A stretch of 64,000 nt of DNA from JAEUIV01 sp033763795 (GTDB taxonomy: Bacteria; Planctomycetota; Phycisphaerae; Phycisphaerales; UBA1924), in NCBI GenBank assembly GCA_033763795.1, contig JANRJV010000040.1, positions 1-64,000 on the forward strand, given 5' to 3'. The first letter of the stretch is position 1. Each line of letters begins with the position of its first letter. This document shows, in pieces, positions 21,260-29,188 of this stretch. The notes beneath the pieces are model-generated. The model was not told the origin of the DNA and made no database searches. It saw only the letters and a program-made list of their open reading frames with translations. The position numbers were made by a program, and so were the translations under genes.

Positions 21260-23356
21260 TCAGTTGCAGTCGGTGTTGAAGTTCTGGAGGACGCTGGTGA
21301 TGTCGGAGAAGTTCACCGAGCCGTCGCAGTTGGCGTCGCCGGGGCCGGAGGCGGCGCCATAGGCAGCGTTGAAGCTCTGGAGGACGGCGGTGATGTCCGA
21401 GAAGTCGACGTTGCCCGGGATGTTCTTGTTGGCGTTGCCGGGGCAGCAGGGGATGCAGCTGCTGACGTTGAACTGGTAGAAGCCCGAGTCGAGGTTGAAG
21501 CCGCTGAGGCGGATGATGACGGTCTGGCCCTGGGTGAGGAAGAGGGTGATGCTGGAGTTGCGGTTGGCGGCGCCGTTGATGTCGTCGTTGCAGGTGATGA
21601 TGTTGGCGGTGGTCCCGGGGCAGGCGGTGTGTGCGGAGAGGACGGTGTCGAAGGAGGAGCCGTTGGTGTCGAAGGTGACCTGTCCGTCGCAGACGGCGGT
21701 GTAGGTGAACCAGGAGTCGGGGCTGTCGCTGGAGGTTCCGCAGGTGGCGTCGCCCTCGTTGCCGGCGGTGTAGGTGTCGCCGAAGTAGACGCCGATATTG
21801 ACGACGGACTGGATGGTGGAGCAGGTGTCGTTGGTGTCGTTGCGGAGGGCTCGGACGAAGACGTCGGGCGAGTTGCCGGTCTGATCGCCGTTGATGAGGT
21901 TGGTGGCGTTGCTCTGGTAGGCGACGAAGCGGCCGTCGGCGGAGATGGCGGCGGAGAAGGAGCTGCCGTTGCCCTGGGCGCCGGCGGCGAAGGGGTTGGA
22001 GGAGACGGGGACGAGGGTTGTCACATCGAAGTCGCGGTCGTGGACGAAGACGTCGAGGAAGCCGTTTTCATCGGTGCATCCGAAGAGTCCGCAGGAGTTG
22101 TTGGTGGCGTTGGACTGGAAGGCGACGTAGCGCCCGTCGTCGGAGATGGAGGGGGCGAAGCTGTCGTCGTTCAGGGGGTTGATGGAGCCTCCGGGGAGTG
22201 GCAGGGCGCTGCGGCCCTTGGAGACGCGCTCGATGGCCTGCTGGCCGGGTTCGTCGAAGGTGTTGTCGTTGTCGGCGTCGCGGTCGTAGACGAAGACGTC
22301 GACGAGGTTCTGGTTGTCGGCGGGGTCGAGGTCGTCGTTGCGCGAGTCGAAGGCGACGTAGCGACCGGTGCCCGAGATGGAGGGGTTGAAGGAGTTGGCG
22401 CTGGGCTCGCCCTCGCCGCCGTCGGCGCGCTGGCTGACGCGGTAGGTGTCGCCCTGCATGTCGCGGACGAAGATGTCGATGGAGTTGTTGAAATCGGAGA
22501 AGACGTGTCGCGACGAGCCGCTCTCGAAGGCGATGTGGCGGCCGTCGGCGGAGATCGCGGGGTTGTCGGTGTACCCGTTGTGATCGCAGTTGGCGCAGGA
22601 GATGCTGGGGGTGACGAGCTCGGTGATGGCGGCGTTGGGGGCCCCGCCGGCCTCGTCGAAGACGCCGTCGTTGTCGGCGTCGCGGTCGCGGCGGTAGACG
22701 TTGGTAAAGGCCTCGCTGCCGGCGAAGTCGAAGTCCGAGACGAAGGCGACGTAGCGCCCGTCGGCGGAGATGGTGCCCGAGTAGGCGCCGTGGGTGCAGG
22801 TCTGGTTGGGGCAGGACCCGAAGGACTGGCTCTCGGTGGAGGTGAGCGAGACGCGGACGGTCCGGGTCTTGCCGGCGCCGGGCTCGTCGAAGATGCCGTT
22901 CTGGTCGAGGTCGCGGTCGCGGACGAAGACGTCCTCGACGTCGTTGGTGTCGCCCGAGACGAGGTTGCTGGCGAAGCTGGAGAAGACGACGAATCGGCCG
23001 TCGTCGGACATGACGCGTGCGCCGGGGTGGGCGACGGCGCTGCCCGAGTTTGCGAGTACCTGGGGCATGGAGGGGTCGGGGACGCTGATCTTGGCGGTGG
23101 TGTTGAGGTAGCGGTCGCGGACCCAGACGTCGGCGAAGTTCGTTTCGCCCGGGGCGACGTTGGTCGCGCCGGTGACGAAGAGGACGAACCGTCCGTCGGG
23201 CGAGACGCGGCCGCCGGTGCTGGAGGCGTTTGCCTGAGCGTTGCCCGTTGTGAGGGCGGCGAGCTCATTGTCGCTGGCGAGGGCCGGTGCGGCGCAGGCA
23301 AGCGCGGCCAGAACGAGGACGGGGGTGCGGCGAGTGTGTGTGATCGCGCGGACCAT
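21260..23356 (-). CDS. Secreted seven-blade propeller protein with dockerin-like tail
   Basis: A 698-residue protein with a signal peptide (RRTPVLVLAALACAAPALA). Seven TolB/WD40-like blades are marked by DGRFVxF or similar at about 54, 119, 199, 271, 331, 407 and 474. Three blades carry an acidic loop of calcium-binding form (DRDLDQNGIFDE at 147-158, DRDADNDGVFDE at 224-235, DRDADNDNTFDE at 358-369). Residues about 505-632 form a beta-rich domain with paired Cys. The tail has two dockerin-like repeats (VDFSDITAVLQSFN at 650-663, VNFSDITSVLQNFN at 681-694), preceded by GNANKN and GDANCDG calcium-loop sequences. The tail type is frequent in Phycisphaerae. Start at 23356: GAAGGAG precedes it by ten bases. 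Role unknown. Confidence 0.85.
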   Translation of the reverse strand: MVRAITHTRRTPVLVLAALACAAPALASDNELAALTTGNAQANASSTGGRVSPDGRFVLFVTGATNVAPGETNFADVWVRDRYLNTTAKISVPDPSMPQVLANSGSAVAHPGARVMSDDGRFVVFSSFASNLVSGDTNDVEDVFVRDRDLDQNGIFDEPGAGKTRTVRVSLTSTESQSFGSCPNQTCTHGAYSGTISADGRYVAFVSDFDFAGSEAFTNVYRRDRDADNDGVFDEAGGAPNAAITELVTPSISCANCDHNGYTDNPAISADGRHIAFESGSSRHVFSDFNNSIDIFVRDMQGDTYRVSQRADGGEGEPSANSFNPSISGTGRYVAFDSRNDDLDPADNQNLVDVFVYDRDADNDNTFDEPGQQAIERVSKGRSALPLPGGSINPLNDDSFAPSISDDGRYVAFQSNATNNSCGLFGCTDENGFLDVFVHDRDFDVTTLVPVSSNPFAAGAQGNGSSFSAAISADGRFVAYQSNATNLINGDQTGNSPDVFVRALRNDTNDTCSTIQSVVNIGVYFGDTYTAGNEGDATCGTSSDSPDSWFTYTAVCDGQVTFDTNGSSFDTVLSAHTACPGTTANIITCNDDINGAANRNSSITLFLTQGQTVIIRLSGFNLDSGFYQFNVSSCIPCCPGNANKNIPGNVDFSDITAVLQSFNAAYGAASGPGDANCDGSVNFSDITSVLQNFNTDCN

Positions 23357-23609
23357 GTGAATCGGTCTCCTTCTCCCTCTGTGAGGAGGGCGTGGGTGAT
23401 TGGCGGAAGTGCCGGCCTGGAGCGGAGTGCGCCGGGCGGACCTCATTCCCTTCCGAGACACAGTGCGACGGGAGGGGCCCGGGTCCGCAAGCGATTTCAG
23501 AGAATCTCCGCCGGAGGTTCGGGCCGATGAAAGCTGCGTGCCCGCGTTCTCGGTCGCTCCTGACGCTCCGCCCGGCGGGCCTGCTCGTGCGAGCGGGCCC
23601 GGTGGGCTG

Positions 23610-25019
23610 GTGATCCCGGCGGAGGTCGGCGGCTGCCTGAAACGGGCGCTGCGGCTGATTCAGGAGGGAAAGGGGCTGGAGGCGGCAGATTGGGTAGCCG
23701 CGGCGGCGGTGGCGGATATTCAGAAGCACAACCTGGCGTTCCTGGCGACGGCTGTCGGCGCGGGGTTCATTGCGGATGTGTACGGGAGGTGTTTGACCGC
23801 CGAGGGGCTGGGCGTGGCGCCGTGGCGGGCTCCGGAGGGTGCGCGGGGGCGACCTTCGGACGGTGGGCACGCGCTGTATGTGCTGCCGGCGCTCGCGCCG
23901 GGGATGGCGGCGGCGCAGCGGCTGCTGAGGCTCCTGGAGTCGCGGCCGGCGGGAGGGGGGCGGGTGAGCGTGCTCGTGGCGGAGGAGTTCACGCGGCGGA
24001 AGCCGGAGTGCCGGGCGGTCGGGTGGCCCGAGGCGCCGTCGAGCGAGATCGGGGCGGCGCTCGTGGCGCGACTGCGCGCGGCGGGGATCGATCCGGTGAT
24101 CCTGCCGACGGAGGGAAGCTACGCGGACGGCGCTCGGGCGGGCGTGCGGGTGGCGCGGGAACTGGCGGCGGACGCGGCGATGTTCATCGCGAGCCCTGCG
24201 TGCCCCGTGCAAGCGGGGATGGCGATGGCGCGCGTGGCGCCGCTGCAGGTGGTGCAGAACATCGGGGCGCCGCTGCTGACGCGGGGCGTCGATCGGGTCG
24301 TGTACCACAACCCGCGCACGTTCGAGGTCGATCAGCCGGAGCTTGCGCGGCGGGGCATAGGCGGGGTGCTCGCCCCGAGCGTGGGGACAGACGCGCGGGC
24401 GGGGCTTGAAGCTGTGGCGCTGCCGCGGCGGGCGCTGGGCTTGCCGGAGCGGCCGAGCCGGGTGGTCGTGTGCGCGGGCAACAAGCTGCCCGAGCGGATG
24501 CTGGCGGGGACGTTCGCGGCGGATCTCGGGAAGTTCCTCGGGAGACACCCGGACGTGTGGTGGCTGGGGATCGGTCGCGGCGATCTGGGCCCCGCGCTCG
24601 CGATCGTGGAGCGCGAGGGCGGCGCGGACGCGCGGCGGCGCTGCGTGCTGACCGGCGCGCTCGAGGACATCCGGCCGGCGGTGAAGGCGTGCGACGTGTT
24701 TCTCAGCGAGTACCCGGAGGGCGGGTGCAACACCGTTCTGGAATCGATGGCGTGCGGCGTGCCGGCGGTGGCGCTCAGGCCGAGCGGAGTCGCCGGGCAC
24801 ACGGCGAGCGTCGCGGCGACGCTGCTGGATGACGGCGAGGGGTCCGGCTGCGCGACGGTCGGGGCGTATTGGGGGCGTGTGGCGCTGCTCGTCAGCGACG
24901 GCGCGGCGCACGCGGCGGAGTCCCGGCGGCAGCTTGAGCGCGTCCGCGAAAAGTTCAGCGATGAGGCGACGCGGACGGTGTATGAGCGCAGCATGACGCC
25001 GGGCGGCTTCGCGGCGTGA
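23610..25019 (+). CDS. Glycosyltransferase-like protein (GT-B fold)
   Basis: A protein of 469 residues with the GT-B layout: an N-terminal Rossmann-like half (VSVLVAEEF, FIASPACPVQAGMAM) and a C-terminal half with the sugar-nucleotide motif CDVFLSEYPEGGCNTVLESMACGVPAV (Glu-x7-Glu type). Such enzymes transfer a sugar from a nucleotide donor. The closest recognisable type is a family-41/GT4-like transferase; the acceptor is unknown. The start is uncertain. TTG at 23400 (SD GGAGG) opens a frame whose first 70 codons are low in third-position GC and protein-unlike, so GTG at 23610 is preferred. No other sugar genes are adjacent; it converges with the helicase gene. Confidence 0.7.
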   Translation: MIPAEVGGCLKRALRLIQEGKGLEAADWVAAAAVADIQKHNLAFLATAVGAGFIADVYGRCLTAEGLGVAPWRAPEGARGRPSDGGHALYVLPALAPGMAAAQRLLRLLESRPAGGGRVSVLVAEEFTRRKPECRAVGWPEAPSSEIGAALVARLRAAGIDPVILPTEGSYADGARAGVRVARELAADAAMFIASPACPVQAGMAMARVAPLQVVQNIGAPLLTRGVDRVVYHNPRTFEVDQPELARRGIGGVLAPSVGTDARAGLEAVALPRRALGLPERPSRVVVCAGNKLPERMLAGTFAADLGKFLGRHPDVWWLGIGRGDLGPALAIVEREGGADARRRCVLTGALEDIRPAVKACDVFLSEYPEGGCNTVLESMACGVPAVALRPSGVAGHTASVAATLLDDGEGSGCATVGAYWGRVALLVSDGAAHAAESRRQLERVREKFSDEATRTVYERSMTPGGFAA

Positions 25020-25052
25020 AGAGCCGAGGGAAGGGACGGGGCTCCGGCGGGC

Positions 25053-27059
25053 TCAGGAATCTTCGGCTGGGGGCTGCGGGGCGGGGGCGGCGGGCCCTGC
25101 GGCGGGGGGCGCGGGGGTGAAGGCGGCGGCGCTCTTCATCCCGCGCGTGGTCTTGACTCTGCCTCCAAGTCGCTTGGGAGGGAGCATGCTGGGCACGATG
25201 CCCCCCGGGAACTTCGTGGCGTCGACGACGGTCGGCGCGGGCACCGGGGGCGGGGCGGCGCGGCTGACCGACTTCTTCGCCTCGGTGCGGACGTCGTCGG
25301 CCTCGCGGCGTGCGCGGATGTCCGAGGGGACGGGGCCGGGCTTGAAGTCGGGGTAGGTCTTCTCGGGGATATGGATGTTGGCGAGCTTCTCGATGGCGGT
25401 GAGCAGGTCGCCCTGCTCGGGGGTGACGAGCGACCATGCGACGCCGCGGCGGCCGGCGCGGGCGGTGCGGCCGATGCGGTGGATGTAGACCTCGGGATCT
25501 TCCGGGAGGTCGTAGTTGACGACGTGGCTGATGCCCTCGACGTCGAGGCCCCGTGCGGCGAGGTCGGACGCGACGAGGACGCCCAGCTCGCCCGCGCGGA
25601 GGCGGCGCATGACGCTGTTGCGCTTGCCCTGGTACATGTCGCCGTGGATGGCGTGGGCGTCGATGTTCTTGCCCTGCAGGTACTTCGCGAGGTCGTCGAC
25701 GGTGCGCTTCATCCGGCAGAAGACGACGGTGAGGTCGGGTTCTTCGTGGCGGAGGATGTGGGCGAGCATGGCGCGCTTGTCCCACGGCTGGACGGCGATG
25801 TAGTGCTGCTCGACGAGCGAGACTGTGAGCGAGCCGCCGGTCGTCACGAGCTTGACCGGATCCTTCATGAAGGTGCGGGCCAGCTTCTCGATTTCGTCCG
25901 AGATAGTGGCGGAGACGAAGACGGTCTGGTGGGCCTGCTTGATGCTGGAGAGGATGCGCTTGATGTCGTCGCGGAAGCCGATGTCGAGCATGCGGTCGAC
26001 CTCGTCGAGGATGGCGACGCGGACGTTGCGGAGGTGGACGTGTCCCCGCTCGACCATGTCCATGAGGCGGCCCGGGGTGGCCACGATGATCTCCGGGCCC
26101 TTGTCGAGCTGGCGGGCCTGGGCGCCGACGTTCTGCCCGCCGTAGACCGCCGAGATGCGCACGGGGGTGAACTTGCCGAGGTCGGCGAGCTCGGCGGCGA
26201 TCTGGATGGCCAGCTCGCGGGTCGGAGCGAGGATGAGCGACTGGAAGGGCATCTCGCGCTGGGCGATGTGGTAGAGCGGGAGGCCGAAGGCGGCCGTCTT
26301 GCCGGTGCCCGTGCGCGACTGGCCCAGCACGTCCTTGCCAGCGATGACGAGGGGGATCAGCTCGCTCTGGATCTTGGTGGGGTTCGTGAAACCGGCGGCC
26401 TCGATGCCCTTGAGCACGCTGTTGCGCAGGCCCAGCTCGGCGAAGGAGCTGCCCTCGAAGATCTCCTCCCAGTGCTCGTTGGACCGCTCGAGCTTGGCCC
26501 GCTCGCGGCGGGGGCGGGGCTCGGGCTGGTCCGGGTCTGTCGAATCTTCATCGTGAGCGGACGGGGAGTGGTCGCGTCCGGGGCCCGAGGCGGGCGAGCC
26601 CTCGGCCTGCGGATTCTCTGAGCCCTGGCCCCGGCCCTTGCCGCGGCGGCGACGGCGGCGGCGCTGGCCATCCTCTCCCGGCGCGCCCTGGGGCTGGGCC
26701 GGGCGGGCGGGTCCGGGAGCGTCACCGGCGTCATCGGAGTTTTCGTCGCTAGACGATTCTCCGCCTTCGTGGGGCGAGTCTTGGGCGGAGTCGCTGAGGT
26801 CCGGGTTGGACGGGTCCTGCCCGGGGGCCTGGGCGGCGTCGCCGGCTGAGCGGCCTCGCCTGCCCCGACCGCCGCGGCGGCGCCGGCGCTTCCGCGGGGC
26901 GTCCTCGCCTCCGGGAGCGGGGTCGCCCTGGCCGGGTTCACCGGCGGGCGGGCCGTCCTGGGCCGACCCCTGGCGGGGCGCGCCGGGCTCGCGGTCGGGG
27001 CCGTCGGGAGTGGACTGGGGCTCGGGCGGAATCGAAGCGTCGTTGTGTGGATCGTTCAT
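25053..27059 (-). CDS. DEAD-box RNA helicase (RhlE-like), DEVD variant
   Basis: A 668-residue ATP-dependent RNA helicase. The first 210 or so residues are an acidic/Gly/Arg-rich, low-complexity region with RKRRRRRGGRGRRG and later RRRRRRGKGRG tracts, likely disordered and RNA-binding. The core follows: the FAELGLRNSVLKGIEAAGF Q-motif region, AGKDVLGQSRTGTGKTAAFG (I), PTRELAIQ (Ia), TPGRLMD, DEVDRML (motif II, Val for the usual Ala), VSAT (III) and HRIGRTARAGRRG (VI). It unwinds structured RNA in ribosome assembly or decay. It is divergent from alr. The ATG at 27059 lacks a strong ribosome binding site; an upstream open stretch to 27287 is Arg/Pro-rich and not convincing. Confidence 0.9.
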   Translation of the reverse strand: MNDPHNDASIPPEPQSTPDGPDREPGAPRQGSAQDGPPAGEPGQGDPAPGGEDAPRKRRRRRGGRGRRGRSAGDAAQAPGQDPSNPDLSDSAQDSPHEGGESSSDENSDDAGDAPGPARPAQPQGAPGEDGQRRRRRRRGKGRGQGSENPQAEGSPASGPGRDHSPSAHDEDSTDPDQPEPRPRRERAKLERSNEHWEEIFEGSSFAELGLRNSVLKGIEAAGFTNPTKIQSELIPLVIAGKDVLGQSRTGTGKTAAFGLPLYHIAQREMPFQSLILAPTRELAIQIAAELADLGKFTPVRISAVYGGQNVGAQARQLDKGPEIIVATPGRLMDMVERGHVHLRNVRVAILDEVDRMLDIGFRDDIKRILSSIKQAHQTVFVSATISDEIEKLARTFMKDPVKLVTTGGSLTVSLVEQHYIAVQPWDKRAMLAHILRHEEPDLTVVFCRMKRTVDDLAKYLQGKNIDAHAIHGDMYQGKRNSVMRRLRAGELGVLVASDLAARGLDVEGISHVVNYDLPEDPEVYIHRIGRTARAGRRGVAWSLVTPEQGDLLTAIEKLANIHIPEKTYPDFKPGPVPSDIRARREADDVRTEAKKSVSRAAPPPVPAPTVVDATKFPGGIVPSMLPPKRLGGRVKTTRGMKSAAAFTPAPPAAGPAAPAPQPPAEDS

Positions 27060-27361
27060 GAGTGCGGCGGCGAAGGGCGGGGAGGTGGGTTGGCGAAGCT
27101 CAGGGCGGGCGCGACGGTGCGTGGGCCCAATGGGATGGCCGGCCTTGAGCCCCGGCGGACGGGGATCGGACGCCGCATGGTGAGGGGCAGCGCGAGTCCG
27201 AGGACTGTTGAGCCCCCGGGGCCCGGCCCGCGACCCGCGTCCGCGGCGTCGCCGGCTGCGCGGTCTATCCTGATCGTAGAGAACCAAGGCGGTCGATACA
27301 AGTTGGACGGTCGGGCTTCCGGCCGCTTGTCACGCGCCCGAACCCGCCTCGGAGCCGACCT
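27060..27361 (+). other. Intergenic region between helicase gene and alr
   Basis: 302 bases separating two divergent genes. No gene is supported: the open frames across it are Arg/Pro-rich readthroughs. A weak GATACA -10-like element lies near 27291 and a GGAG ribosome binding site precedes the GTG start of alr. No hairpin with a T-tract was seen. Confidence 0.4.
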
Positions 27362-28624
27362 GTGCCCCCCACCAGCCGCCTCGAAGTCGACCTGACGGCG
27401 ATCTCCGCGAATGTGCGCGTGATGCGGGGGATGCTGGAGTCGCGCATCGCGGGGGCGGCGGCGGGCGGTCGGGCGGTGCCGGCGACAACTCCGGGCATCT
27501 GCGCGGTTCTGAAGGCCGACGCGTACAGCCTGGGGGCGGCGCGGATCGCCAAGCGGCTGTCGATCGCGGGCGTCGAGATGCTGGCGGTGTACACGCCCGA
27601 GCAGGCGCGGGCGCTGATCGACGCGGCGATCACGGCTCCGATCCTGATGCTGATGCCGGTGCACGAGATGGAGCGAGGCGACCCCTTGTACCGGGCCGCG
27701 TCGCGCGGGCAGCTTCACTTCACGGTGCACGACCGGTCAACGCTGGACGCCCTGGCGACGATGGTCGAGAAGCTGGGGCTGCATCTCTCGGCCCATCTGG
27801 AACTGGACACGGGGATGAGCCGGGGCGGGGCGAACCTTGACGAAGCGGGCCAGTTGTTCGAGCGGATGGTGCGCATGCCGCGGATCCGCATCGCGGGGAT
27901 CTTCAATCACTTCGCGTCCGCCGACACCGACGACGCGATGACGCGTCGGCAGGCGGACGATTTTTCGCGCTGGCTGGAGGAGCGGAAGGACCGCATCCCC
28001 CCCGACTGCGTGATCCACGAGGCGAATACGTTCGGCGCGTTCCGCTCGGGCGTGTATCACCGCTCGATGGTGCGCGTGGGGCTGGCGCTGCTGGGGTACG
28101 CGTCGGAAGATTTCCACGATCGGGACGGCTTTGAGTTCGCGCCCGAGGCCGAGCGGCTGACGCCCGCGCTGCGGTGGGTGAGCCAGCTCGTGCACGTCAA
28201 GACGATCGAGGCGGGGACGAGCGTCGGGTATCAGGCGACGTGGCGCGCGGCGCGGCGGACGCGGCTGGGGCTCGTGCCGGTCGGGTATGCGGACGGGTAT
28301 CCGCTGTCGCTGTCGAACGCGGCGCGGGTCGGGGTCGTGCTTTCCAGCGGGATAAAGGCCTTTGCGCCGCTGGTCGGGCGCGTGAGCATGGACCAGTTCA
28401 CGGTCGATCTCACGGACGTTCCCGAGGAGCAGGTCGGGGTGGGCAGTGTGGTTGAGGTGGTGGGGAACGACCGGACGGCGCCGAACCATCTTCCCGAGCT
28501 GGCGCGCCGGGGCGGGACGATCGTGCACGAGCTGCTGTGCCGGCTGAGCGCGCGACTGCCGCGGCAGTACATCGCGGTCGAGCAGCCGGCGGCGACTCCC
28601 GTGACGGGCGCTGTCGCGGTCTGA
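27362..28624 (+). CDS. alr: Alanine racemase
   Basis: A 420-residue PLP enzyme that makes D-alanine for peptidoglycan. The PLP-Lys motif is CAVLKADAYSLGAA (Lys near residue 50). The second catalytic residue is the Tyr of the SMDQFTVDLTDV region, and the barrel/beta-domain join VPVGYADGYPLS is typical. SVGYQATWRA carries the usual Tyr/Arg region. The start is GTG at 27362 with GGAG eight bases upstream. It is longer than the usual 360-380 residues, through extra loops and a C-terminal stretch. Cytoplasmic. It converges on the Nudix gene, with three bases between the stops. Confidence 0.93.
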   Translation: MPPTSRLEVDLTAISANVRVMRGMLESRIAGAAAGGRAVPATTPGICAVLKADAYSLGAARIAKRLSIAGVEMLAVYTPEQARALIDAAITAPILMLMPVHEMERGDPLYRAASRGQLHFTVHDRSTLDALATMVEKLGLHLSAHLELDTGMSRGGANLDEAGQLFERMVRMPRIRIAGIFNHFASADTDDAMTRRQADDFSRWLEERKDRIPPDCVIHEANTFGAFRSGVYHRSMVRVGLALLGYASEDFHDRDGFEFAPEAERLTPALRWVSQLVHVKTIEAGTSVGYQATWRAARRTRLGLVPVGYADGYPLSLSNAARVGVVLSSGIKAFAPLVGRVSMDQFTVDLTDVPEEQVGVGSVVEVVGNDRTAPNHLPELARRGGTIVHELLCRLSARLPRQYIAVEQPAATPVTGAVAV

Positions 28625-28627
28625 GGT

Positions 28628-29188
28628 TCAGGCGGGGCGCGGCGACGCCGAGAGATCCACGCGCAGCCTTGGCTCGGCGTCGGACCCGGCGACGATGTGC
28701 TCGAGGACTTCCTCGACGGCGCGGCGGGAGCCGGGCCACATGAACAAGGCGGGATCGGTCGTCCAGCGCGCGCGGGAATGCTCGGGGTTCAGCGTGGGCT
28801 CCCAGGTCGGGGCGACCTCGACGCAGAAGCGCGGGGAGAGGACGATCGCGTCCAGAGCGGCGATGTAGTACGGGTGGACCTGCTCGAGCGCCCACATGGA
28901 GATGAAGTCGGCGTCGCGGGGCAGCAGCCCCACTTCTTCCGCGGCTTCGCGCAGCGCGGTCTGGAGCGCGGTTTCGCCGGCTTCGACGTGGCCCATGACG
29001 GGCTGCCAGGTTCCTCCCAGCGGGTCCGACGCGCGGAGGAGCTGGAGGAACTGGGCCCGGGCGCCGGTCCCGGCAGCGTCGGCGCGGCGGCGGAAGATGT
29101 AGACGTCGATGATGTCGGTGCGGAGGCGCGGCCCGCCGCGCGGCGTCGGGCGATATCCGTCGTCGGGGGCGGCGTCGGTGGGAGTCAT
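28628..29188 (-). CDS. Nudix hydrolase
   Basis: A 186-residue enzyme of the Nudix superfamily, which cuts nucleoside diphosphate linked to X. The Nudix box is complete: GHVEAGETALQTALREAAEEVGL (Gx5Ex7REUXEEXGU) at about 65-87. The substrate cannot be read from sequence. Possibilities include dihydroneopterin triphosphate, given the pabB gene beside it, but this is a guess. Its ATG overlaps the stop of pabB (ATGA), so the two are translated from one message. Confidence 0.9.
   Translation of the reverse strand: MTPTDAAPDDGYRPTPRGGPRLRTDIIDVYIFRRRADAAGTGARAQFLQLLRASDPLGGTWQPVMGHVEAGETALQTALREAAEEVGLLPRDADFISMWALEQVHPYYIAALDAIVLSPRFCVEVAPTWEPTLNPEHSRARWTTDPALFMWPGSRRAVEEVLEHIVAGSDAEPRLRVDLSASPRPA

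Noticed and set aside
21600..23200. CRISPR-like or tandem DNA repeats
   Set aside because: Recurring GTCGTTGTCGGCGTCG-type segments code for the DRDxDxDG loops of the propeller protein and are not evenly spaced.
21236..23530. 764-residue Gly/Val/Asp-rich plus-strand frame
   Set aside because: Mirror of the propeller gene's DGRFV repeats; the minus strand has the signal peptide, ribosome binding site and dockerin repeats.
23400..23609. N-terminal extension of the glycosyltransferase from TTG at 23400
   Set aside because: Third-position GC is much lower than in the body and the sequence is low-complexity. GTG at 23610 fits better, though a GGAGG before 23400 keeps it possible.
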